Source: Tetraselmis striata (taxonomy: Eukaryota > Chlorophyta > Chlorodendrophyceae > Chlorodendrales > Chlorodendraceae). From it: a stretch of 64,000 bases of DNA. A program made the translations under genes and the position numbers. Positions within the stretch are counted from its first letter, which is position 1, and every line of letters begins with the position of its first letter. Below the pieces are notes generated by a model, which searched no databases, was not told the DNA's origin, and saw only the letters and a list, made by a program, of their open reading frames with translations. Shown here in pieces: positions 56,011 to 64,000 of this stretch. The stretch is from positions 1-64,000 of the forward strand of contig VCJN01003185.1 in the NCBI GenBank assembly GCA_006384855.1, read 5' to 3'.

Positions 56011-57261
56011 ATGCCAGCGCCACACACCACCGACCCCGCCACTGCTCCTTCCTCCTTCATTGCCCTGGTCGACGAGGCTTGTGCGCGGATGGTTGAGTCG
56101 CCTCCTGCAGTCGCTGCGGGCGATGTTGCCCGTGATGCTGTTGAGAATGCCTTCTGGGACGACAACGACGACGTGGGCGAGGGCGAGACCGACGATGACG
56201 ACGCCATCGCCGACGCCTCACCAGCCCTTATCTCCCCGGAAGTTGAATCTGCGTGTGAAGACGGCATCGGTGATGGCGAGGGCGCAGCTGCGCCGACGGT
56301 CAAAGCCAACTCGAAGTGGGCGCTGGGGGAGGTGCTAGTCGCCGTCCGCTGCGTCTTGGCCGCCAATCGCTCCAAGTCCACGCAGACAGTCCTCAAGCGC
56401 GCCAAGCTCGCACAGTCTTTCTACAACAAGTTTGCTTCGGACGTCGTGGCCCTTGGTATCTGGACCCCTGGGAAGGATGGTCACCCGACTATCGAGGAGT
56501 CTTACGAGCGTCGCACCTCCTTTACCGAGTCAGGCAAGAATAAGGGCAAGAGCCCTCTGTTCACCAAGCATGCCGAGATCGTGAAGATTGTGCAGAACGA
56601 GATCCTGCCTATCTTGCGCAGACACCTCGGCCCCGATGAGAAGCCACCAAGCGGCAAGACATGGGCAGACGTGCAAAGCGCTGCCAAGCTCGAGTATTGG
56701 GAGCACTTCAGCTCGTCCAGGGCCCGCGTGCGGGGCAAGCCGATCCCTACCGCTTGGACCGAGCCCGCCTGGGAGTGCTTTGTTCTATTCGGCCAGCTGC
56801 CCAACGGCAAGAACATTGGCGAGTTCTGCCTCGGTGGTACACCCCCCACCGGCGCAGGTCCAGCCACAGGCCGCGCCACTCAACGTGAGCTTGAGAACAG
56901 CCGCAAGAGGACTCGTCGTGAGGGGGAGCGGACTGAGGCCGCTTGCAACCTTGTGGCATAGCATTTCGGGGAGCAGAAGAAGGCATCCAACTCTACTGCC
57001 TCCGCACTTTCCAAGAACAACAAGATATGGACTGCACAACTCCTGCTGAAGCACGGCAATGAGCAACAGAGGGACAAGGCGATGCAGATCCTCATGAAAA
57101 ATTTGGAAGAAGAGGATGAGGCTCCTACCGCCCCCCAGCAAGCCAACCCGGCCCCTGTGGATTACAGCTCTCCTGCTCCCTCTGACTACAACCCTGCCAC
57201 TGTAGGGCAGATGCTGCAGGACAAGGCTGCTGCCGGGCCACCAACTTTGTTTCTAGAATAG
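56011..57261 (+). CDS. Accessory protein gene of the Harbinger-like element, with an in-frame TAG
   Basis: The frame runs 417 codons from MPAPHTTDPATAPSSFIALV to TAG at 57259-57261 but has an internal TAG at 56959-56961. The 99 codons after it remain coding in character (HFGEQKKASNSTASALSKNN, QRDKAMQILMKNLEEEDEAP). An acidic N-terminus (DDNDDVGEGETDDDDAIADA) is followed by a basic, Trp-containing region (KWALGEVLVAVRCVLAANRS, KSTQTVLKRAKLAQSFYNKF) that may bind DNA. Harbinger elements commonly carry a second, Myb-like DNA-binding gene; this occupies that place, but I cannot see a clear Myb tryptophan triad, so the role is inferred from position. Confidence 0.6.
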
Positions 57262-57270
57262 TAAGCATAG

Positions 57271-57288
57271 CCCCCCCCCCCCCCCCCC
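57271..57288 (+). repeat. 18-base C-run between convergent genes
   Basis: Lies directly between the stop of the accessory gene (57261) and the end of the convergent transposase gene (57365). It is followed by G and further C. Confidence 0.9.
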
Positions 57289-57364
57289 GCCCCCAAATAG
57301 GAAATAATGTCACAGAGGCATCATCCATTACACCTTCCCTACCCTAAGTATATGTAGACACGTT

Positions 57365-58541
57365 TCACAGAGTATCATGCCATGGCCCTGGGCAGCCATT
57401 CACAGGCCTGTCACAGACTGGCCTGCAGACGCTGGCATGCTTCAGCTTGCATAACATCTTCTTTCTGATCATGTAGATGATATGCTCAGCTATGGCTTCC
57501 TGCCTAGTGGTGTAGTCCTCATCCTGCTCTACCTCCTCTGCTGATGCTGGCTGCCGACCTACTATACTCAGATTTGTACCGACATGGACAGGCATACGCG
57601 CTGTCCACTTGATGAGCTGCTCAGCTACGGTAAATCTGGTGCGCACGTCGGCAGCACCTACATCCGAATCGACGAGGTCAGTTGGCAGATCCTCCGGGTC
57701 AGCGTCCATCCGCATTTGCTCATTGATCATTTCCACCGCCGCAGATGTTGTCCCCCCGATGGCGTCCAACTCCAGCGGCTCCCAGTCATCATCACGCTCC
57801 CCGATTGTGTTGAGACCATCGTACTGCGACAACATGTTGTGCAGTGTTGAGCACGACCGGAACATGTCGTCCAGTTGTTCTTTGGTTGACACATTCGAAG
57901 GGACCTGTGACACAGGGGCGGATTAGCACAGCCTCTATACTTCATCATATGGCGCACAGCATGAGCGGCATATGTATATACATATGCACATGGGCTGCCA
58001 TCACCGACGCATAACACACACACATATAATCACAGAGCGCTGCCAGCCGGAGGCAGCGCCTGCCAGTATGTAGTCAGGCGCTGAGCAGCGCACACATGTA
58101 AATATTATCACACAGCGCACAGCACAGCGTGAGCGGCATATGTACATATGCACATGGGCTGCCATCACCGACGCATCCCCCCCCCCCGCCCCCACACACA
58201 CACACACATATAATCACAGAGCGCTGCCAGCCGGAGGCAGCGCCTGCCAGTATGTAGTCAGGCGCTGAGCAGCGCACACATGTAAATATTATCACACAGC
58301 GCACAACACAGCGTGAGGTGCATATGTACATATGCACATGGGCTGCCATCACCGACGCACCCCCCCCCCCGCCCCACACACACACACACATATAATCACA
58401 GAGCGCTGCCAGCCGGAGGCAGCGCCTGCCAGTATGTAGTCAGGCGCTGAGCAGCGCACACATGTAAATATTATCACACAGCGCACAACACAGCGTGAGC
58501 GGCATATGTACATATGCATACGGGCTGCCATCACCGACGCA

Positions 58542-58606
<65 letters not shown>

Positions 58607-59576
58607 TGTGCCATAACACGGCACTGCCAGCTGCGCACAGGGCCCGTCATAATGTCACACCTTCAGAACACGCCACCTTTTCTTCTTGATCCCAAATACA
58701 CATTCCGAGTCCTTTCGCACACTTTCGCTGAGAGCGCCAGCAACCGCCAGGGCAAGTGTGCCAGCCTCATCCGGCTTTTGACCCGCCATCGTCTCTCTCC
58801 ATCTGTGGTAACCCCCGTCATTGATGGCATGGACACCCTTGTGTTCGCGCAGGCTGCCATCAGATCTATACGTCTGCCATGTGGCCTCTGTGAACAGTTT
58901 GTTGTCTCTCACCTGCAGTTGAAACCAACCCCAGCATTCAATCGGCATGAGGGAACCACCATAGCGCAAGCGGGAAGAATCAATCCGCCAGCACGCACCT
59001 CACTTATGAATGGGTCATCTCTCACTATGGTTTTGTCATTACGACCCCCAGCAAAGGGACCGTGGACAGAAAAGATCAACCTGCACAGCAGAGGTACATA
59101 ACAGCACAACATTTGAGGGAGATACAAGAACGGCGCTGAGGCGCTTCTGGAAACTGGCGGAACTGGAAACGGAATTCGTCCCAGGCCAGTGATCCCTGAC
59201 GCATACCAGACAGGTATCGGGTGTACCACTTGCCGTTATGAAAGTCGCGCTGCCTCTTTTCTTCCCGCGACCCATCTTCAGAGGCTTCCTGGTAGGGGCG
59301 GCGCGCTACCTCCAAGGGTCCACGCGCTGTGCCCCGCCCGCCTTGTCGGCGCCCGCCGCCATCCTCCGGAACGACGAAGTAGTCCATGGGGTCGAAGTCA
59401 TCGTCCGGGTCGCCCCATTGCAGATCTGGCGCCCCCAGCAGCAGAATACTGCAGAGGCGCCGAGAGAGATCATTGGCAGTCTCCTCCTCTTCGGCGACTA
59501 TTTGCGCGATCGTGACCGGATCCAAAACCCCCATCTCGTCCGATTCCGCATCCGAGTCGGCGGAGTGGGCGAACAT
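57365..59576 (-). pseudogene. PIF/Harbinger DDE transposase, probably internally deleted
   Basis: Start ATG 59576. Exons: 59576-about 59101 (acidic N-terminus, then LAWDEFRFQFRQFPEAP), 59077-58998 (HGPFAGGRNDKTIVRDDPFI), 58912-58661 (INDGGYHRWRETMAGQ with the second catalytic Asp; SVRKDSECVFGIKKKRWRVL with the catalytic Glu) and 57904-57365 (STLHNMLSQYDGL, tail ending TAA at 57365). These are the hallmark strings of DDE_Tnp_4 transposases. The roughly 100 residues expected between FRFQFR and HGPFAGG, which hold the first catalytic Asp, are absent, so this copy is likely inactive. The long third intron holds 182-bp tandem repeats. Confidence 0.75.
57925..58620. repeat. 182-bp tandem repeats and a (CA)n microsatellite in a transposase intron
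   Basis: CACATATAAT begins units at 58021, 58205 and 58387, spacing 184 and 182, with a partial unit before. Each contains CAGAGCGCTGCCAGCCGGAG, CAGTATGTAGTCAGGCGCTG and CGGCATATGTACATATGCA, followed by a C-run of variable length and a CA stretch. The last unit ends in (CA)29 at 58543-58600, so the short CA stretch has expanded only there. Confidence 0.9.
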
Positions 59577-59876
59577 GTCGTGCTATACGCTGCGGCGGGG
59601 CGTGGTTGAAGCAGAGCGGGAGTGGGCAGAGGCTCGCTGAGTCGTGTGGATCGAGGCACAATGGATGATTGATGCCCGCAGAGCCCCGGGCGCCCGTTCG
59701 AATTCGGCTGACAAGCGCGCGCCCCCCGCCCGTATCGTTTGACGATCGTAACTTGGCGCGAATACCGGCGCCGCTTCCTCCAGGGAAACGGCTTGAATGG
59801 TCGAAGATCTCCTACATTCCTCCGATGGGCGCGCGCATCGCGCCCCTTTCGTTTGACGATCGTAACTTCTGCCTAA

Positions 59877-60397
59877 CTAAAAGCAGTTTTAGTCGCTTGA
59901 TGAAAGACTACAATAAGCCGCCTAAAATAAAGCGGCCCGCATCCCGCACGAGGCCGCGCCGGTCGGGCCGGTCGTCAGCTCTACGAGGCGGGCCCGGCGC
60001 AAAACGCCAAGCCCGCCGCGTTTACCGGAACCATACGCCGTCGTTCGACCGTCGCCCGTGCGTCGACGGACGCCGGGCCCCGGATCGGCGGACGCGGGGC
60101 TGTATATGTGTGACATAAGCGGCCACACCATACCGGTACTATTAATCCTTATAACCATAATCAGCATGGTAACCCCCCCACTTCCGCTCCTTGCTGCGAG
60201 ACCTCTACTTCGAAGCCCCTTTCCTGTCGGCGCCTTCACATCACATTCTGCCAAGTGCCGCTATTGGAGTGGCCCGGGATTGTGTGCTGGGGAGAGCGTC
60301 CCTACCGCGTGGAGCGGCGGCTGGCTGGTGGCGATGCCTGAACGGTGGTTGTCATGGCGGTTCCCGCCTCTTGTGGCCCGTAGCTAGATTTTCTACG
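59877..60397. other. Dispersed-repeat sequence, no gene seen
   Basis: Starts with CTAAAAGCAGTTTTAG, the continuation of the family interrupted by the Harbinger-like element, followed by AAGCGGCCCGCATCCCGCAC at 59931-59950. The rest to 60397 is GC-rich with incidental ORFs. Confidence 0.5.
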
Positions 60398-61084
60398 GCG
60401 ACTTGACCCTTGAGACGAGTGGGCTGCGCCCAGCGGACCGCTCGCGGCCGTCGGACCTGACGCTGGCGGGGTGGGGGGGGGGGGGGGGGGGGGGGGGGGC
60501 GATTACATGATCGACTTCGCGTGCGTGTCCTCCACGACCCCCACTTGGAGCAACGACCCCCGCTGGTGCATCCCGGGAATCGCGGCGACCGAGGCGGAGC
60601 ATGCTAAGTTGGCAGCGGACCGGGCGTCTTCCGCCCCAGTGCAGGGTGTTCACCGGTACTACCCTTTTGTGGTTGAGGACCGCGGCCGTCTAGGGAAGTC
60701 CGCTTTGACGGTGGTCTACATCTTCGCGGTGCTGTTGGTTGTGCGCAACTTCCCTGGCGGTCCTTCCGCCCCGACCTCTTGCTTTCTTCGTGGTCAATCC
60801 GTTCAGGCACTTCGAAACTTTGTCGCCAGCCAACCTGCTGAGTTCCGCCGTCACCTGTCGCGCACGCGGCGGGGGCTGTTGCAGCGGGTCTCGGCTTGCG
60901 TGCATGGTACCCTGGGCGGCATTCTCTCTGCCGGTGTGCAGATGGCTAAGTCTGATGCGTGTGCTCGTGCCCACTCTGCGTCTTCTCATGTTACTGCTTC
61001 CACCCCGCAGTCGCTGTAGAGGACCTTTTTGATTGCCTTTTATTTTGGTGATTTCCGATATCGCCTTCTGCTGCTAGCTCATGT
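60398..61084 (+). mobile_element. LINE-B copy 2, 5'-truncated
   Basis: About 690 bases nearly identical to 30057-30733: the C-terminal frame (YYPFVVEDRGRLGKSALTVV; LRNFVASQPAEFRRHLSR; TPQSL TAG at 61017-61019) and the same 3' tail ending CTAGCTCATGTAA. A few substitutions separate the copies. At 60473-60499 there is a 27-base G-run where copy 1 has a short mixed G-rich sequence (30136-30151), so the upstream frame is altered. Confidence 0.9.
60473..60499 (+). repeat. 27-base G-run inside LINE-B copy 2
   Basis: It replaces GGGGAGGGGCAGCGTG of copy 1 while the flanking sequence (GACGCTGGCGGGGTG left, CGATTACATGATCGACTTCG right) is unchanged. Confidence 0.9.
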
Positions 61085-61319
61085 AAATATATTTTCTTCT
61101 GGATTTCTTGAATTTTGCAGCACATGTAATCACCATAATCAGCATCAGTAAAAACGCTGCGGTACCGCGTTATTTTGGCGTATCAGACGAATATCAAGCG
61201 TGCCCGGGCTAGAATGCACGCGCGTCCATTAAGAAACAAGACGTACTCGTACCTGTACCGTGAAATCAAACGAAAAAACACCGAACGTATGCCGGTTCAT
61301 TCACGAAAAAGCAGCACGC

Positions 61320-61385
61320 GAAGACGGAGGAGGAGGAGGATGAGGACGCCTCAGATTTCGTTACAAAACCGCTGCGATACCGGTA
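61320..61385 (+). repeat. Inverted copy of an exon piece from the neighbouring integrase-type gene
   Basis: GAGGATGAGGACGCCTCAGA then TTTCGTTACAAAACCGCTGC and GATACCGGTATGGTT equals, on the opposite strand, 62775-62845 inside the minus-strand gene, where it encodes EEDEDASDFVTKPLRYRYG. Identity is nearly complete over about 65 bases. Confidence 0.85.
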
Positions 61386-61639
61386 TGGTTTCGCTTACAA
61401 TGCGGTCAATTTTGGACCCCCTCCTCCGTTTTCTCCGCTCAACCCAAGAGGTTGGGGAACTGCTCTTAAAAAACATTATTAAAAAATCTACCGCTAACAG
61501 CAGACCTGAAAGATCAACACTACAAGCCAGCTGAAAGCGGCCCGCGTCCCGCACGAGGGTCAACCCAAGAGGTAGGGGCACCTCCACAAATCCCCGGCGC
61601 GAAGCGCCGCTTAGTGTCTATATATGTTAAGACCCATGT

Positions 61640-62150
61640 ACGAAAATGCCATGTGTGTACACAGGTCGTGGTCAAAATGACATGTGCATACACAGGCATT
61701 TAGGTGCCATGTGTGTACACAGGGCATTTCGGCCTTGTGTGTACACAGGGCATTACCTTATATGCCTTGTGTACACACAGGTCACTTGTATTGACATGTG
61801 TACGCACATGTCATTTTGACCATGACCTGTGTGTACACATGTCACTTGAAATCGCCCTTGTGTACACACATGTCATAGAAAATGACCGAAGTGCGAACAT
61901 CGCTGCCTTGTTTGTACACAGGTCACATGACATATGACCCAAGTACATGTTTTCACCCATGCCATTTCACAGATGCCCCATGTGCAAGCAAGGTATCGGG
62001 TTTTAGGTCTGTTTTTACATTGGTGAGCCATGTATACAAAGATCAAACATGGGAATGTCCAAAGTGCGAACACGCCACTTTCAGACCATATTTGCTACTT
62101 GAGCCATGCAAACTGACATGTGTGTACACATGGCTATCACCTGGTGTGGC
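61640..62150. repeat. Minisatellite of GTGTGTACACA palindromes
   Basis: At least ten copies of a word like CATGTGTGTACACAGG.CAT occur at irregular 25-45 base spacing, for example near 61652, 61707, 61738, 61768, 61795, 61826, 61860, 61911 and 62120. The core TGTGTACACA is self-complementary. Linkers often contain GTCATTTTGACC or CATTT. The rhythm fades after 62000. Confidence 0.8.
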
Positions 62151-62243
62151 CCAAGTGCGAGCATTGCGCAAATTGCAGTTGATTTTCAAGTATATCAAAT
62201 TTAACCGTTTTTCACCGGGTCTTCCACTACATTCTGTCATTTT

Positions 62244-64000
62244 CTACACATTTCCCCCACTGGTGGACGCATCTGCGTCATACAAATTCACGCAAGTGGC
62301 GTTGCCGTTGTGGCATCTAGAGTTGCACTTACGGCCAGCTTTTCGGCAGGCGCAAGCGTTGGTTTTGCATGGCCCCTTGCAACTGCACTTCATCATACCT
62401 TGCCCGCCATGGAGGGACAGTGATCTAACAACGTCCCGGAGCGAGATTTTCTTCCAGCTCCCTGGATCCCTCCACTTGTCAACCACCCCTTGCAGTCCCA
62501 TCTGTGATGGGGTCGCTGACCTCATGGGAGAAAGGTCTGACTGACCGTAACATCTGTTCACAACGCCAACCATGTTTGCCAGGCGGTACATGCCCTTGGT
62601 GGTGATGACCTGGCAACACAACAATAGGGTGGAAGCTCACTAATTCATTTAATGCACCGGTACAAATATACCTACTGCAATTGTGATGTGCGGCCAACAG
62701 AGGCAAAATTCATACAGTTTGCTACTCACCTCAATGATAACCAATGTGCACCATACCATACCATACACTCTCATACCAGTAACCATACCGGTATCGCAGC
62801 GGTTTTGTAACGAAATCTGAGGCGTCCTCATCCTCCTCCTTCCCACGATCCACACCAGGGAAAGCAACTTGCACATCGTCGCCAACCTCAGGCGCAGGGC
62901 CGAACCGCCGTGCCACAGCTGCCGCCATGGGGCCAGCTTGCTTGGCCTGAGCAACACCGCATGCCTGGCAAACGCTCCGCCTAAAGGGCGTCACCGCTGC
63001 ATCTTCAGGAGAGCCTACAGGGTCGAGAGAGCGCTTGCGTAGAACATGTGTCACATGATGTTGGCCTTCTGCGGTGCCACCGTTATCATGCGGCTGCTCC
63101 GCCGGGTCTTGCAGAGCTGGGGCGAAGAAGTCCCCTTGCCATCTGAGCCCTATAGAGGGGCACTGCTCGCTGCAGTAGCCCTCCTCTGTCCCTCCTGCGC
63201 GCACATGAATTGTGTCAATCTGCATTCACAATATATATTTGCACGGACATGGGGGAATGGCACCTGTATTACTTGTGCAGATGTTGTAGTAGAGCATCCC
63301 GCATCCCTTGCGTTGGTGTCCCAGAGGCCCTTCCGTAAGTACCCTCTGGCCTATCACACACACTCCACCAGCCACATAAGCTTTGCACGCAACAATGGAT
63401 GTCAATGGGTTCCAATCTTCCTTACTTGTGGCAAGGGCCAGGGCTGCACTCCCGCGGTACCACCCGCCCCGGCGCCTGAGGTTGACCTGCGCCACCTGCG
63501 CATAAAACAATATATCAGTAGAACGCATTCCATACATTACATGCGGCATTTATATTCCTGAATGGGGTGCGCATGTCGCACCTGGTTAGCCATCAGTGGG
63601 CGGGGCTGTTGCATCCTCTGCCCTCGGCTCAGATGCAGCGGGGCTGTCATCATCGATGGCCTTGTCTTACGGCAAGCCCAGTGCAGCATTGAGGTCCGCC
63701 TCCGTGGTCAGCGAGTTGGCCAGGTCATCGCTAAGGCGTAGGGATTGCAGGCCTACACGCGGCATCTGACCAGAGACTGCAACATACGGCACCTGCGCAT
63801 CAGACAGAATATCAGTGGTTGGCATTCGAAATATTATATGCGGCATATAGAATCATGAATGGTGTTCGCAAGCATGTCGCCATGCTGGATGGCTGAGCGA
63901 AAGTTGGTATTGTACTGCCTTGCCACCAGGTGAGCCGCCACCGGCCAGTTCGGTGTGTTGTGCTTACAACAGAAGAGGCGCACCTTCTCTTCAATGGTGC
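62244..64000 (-). CDS. C-terminal half of an integrase-type transposon protein (KRBA2-like)
   Basis: Exons on the minus strand: from beyond 64000 to about 63860 (EEKVRLFCCKHNTPNWPVAA, HLVARQYNTNFRSAIQHGD), 63793-about 63580 (VPYVAVSGQMPRVGLQSLRL), 63499-about 63428 (VAQVNLRRRGGWYRGSAALA), 63223-about 62733 (FGPAPEVGDDVQVAFPGVDR) and 62610-62244 (TTKGMYRLANMVGVVNRCYG; KCSCKGPCKTNACACRKAGR; KCNSRCHNGNATCVN). The order VGD-x-V...P-x-VDRGK, then a Tyr-Arg module, then C-x-C-x-G-x-C...CACRKAG...C-x-SRCH is the C-terminal layout of rve-integrase transposon proteins related to KRBA2. The integrase core would lie beyond the window. In-frame TAA codons at 63667-63669 and 63586-63588 break the second exon. 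Family assignment is from motif memory. Confidence 0.6.

Larger units (their letters stand above)
55543..59873. mobile_element. PIF/Harbinger-like transposon, complete to its ends
   Basis: Terminal inverted repeats start GGCAGAAGTTACGATCGTCA then AACGAAA at 55543 and are mirrored at 59847-59873. TAA flanks both ends (55540-55542 and 59874-59876), the 3-bp TWA target duplication typical of PIF/Harbinger. A second copy of the core AAGTTACGATCGTC occurs about 100 bases inside each end (55643-55662; 59735-59754). Two convergent genes fill it, an accessory protein (plus) and a DDE transposase (minus). The sequence outside both ends belongs to one repeat family, so the empty site can be read directly. 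Confidence 0.85.

Noticed and set aside
48495..58689. ORFs made of His-Thr or Cys-Val repeats across the CA microsatellite
   Set aside because: These are translations of (CA)n and the neighbouring 182-bp repeats, inside an intron of the transposase gene.
8020..63669. Alternative genetic code with TAA/TAG as glutamine
   Set aside because: Long intact frames contain no TAR codons and several genes end naturally at TAA or TAG; decayed transposons are the simpler explanation.

Overview
This is nuclear DNA from a eukaryote: genes are split by GT-AG introns, there are no operons, and most of the sequence is transposable elements in various states of decay. The one gene that looks like a host gene is a polycystin-type channel with a very long loop after its first membrane segment, the layout known from the flagellar PKD2 of green algae. 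Together with the high GC, many poly-C/poly-G runs and algal-type transposons this suggests a flagellated unicellular alga or similar protist. That assignment is an inference.

Layout. (1) 0.1-11.2 kb: two divergent multi-exon genes sharing a short upstream region. The right one is a DUF7869-type putative transposase; the left one is a large protein I do not recognise. Introns of both carry arrays of one 24-bp repeat, and shorter palindromes with the same core lie near the 3' end of the right gene. Both genes are broken. (2) 13.3-25.3 kb: polycystin channel gene on the minus strand. (3) 25.4-32.2 kb: repeats, a 5'-truncated LINE with a nuclease-like C-terminus (LINE-B, 28.68-30.73 kb, 15-bp target duplication), and a small inverted-repeat element. 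(4) 32.2-40.6 kb: an APE-type LINE (LINE-A, minus strand) split inside its endonuclease by a 3.7-kb element with 42-bp terminal inverted repeats; that element itself holds a 45-bp LINE-A tail insertion. (5) 41.2-43.6 kb: tyrosine-recombinase element with split direct repeats. (6) 44.5-47.2 kb: piggyBac-like element with CTAG at both ends. (7) 48.9-51.4 kb: unrecognised plus-strand gene. (8) 53.4-55.0 kb: copia fragment and a second LINE-A copy. (9) 55.5-59.9 kb: a PIF/Harbinger-like element, complete to its TAA target duplication, with an accessory gene. (10) 60.4-61.1 kb: a second LINE-B copy. (11) 61.6-64.0 kb: a palindromic minisatellite and the 3' half of an integrase-type transposon gene running off the window.

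How the parts relate: apart from the polycystin and perhaps the 49-51 kb gene, the window is a layered record of insertions. Several elements can be bounded to the base from inverted repeats, target duplications and empty-site relatives inside the window. Nearly every transposon gene has in-frame stops or frame changes, so most copies are probably inactive. Exon boundaries were read by eye from splice signals and reading-frame continuity.
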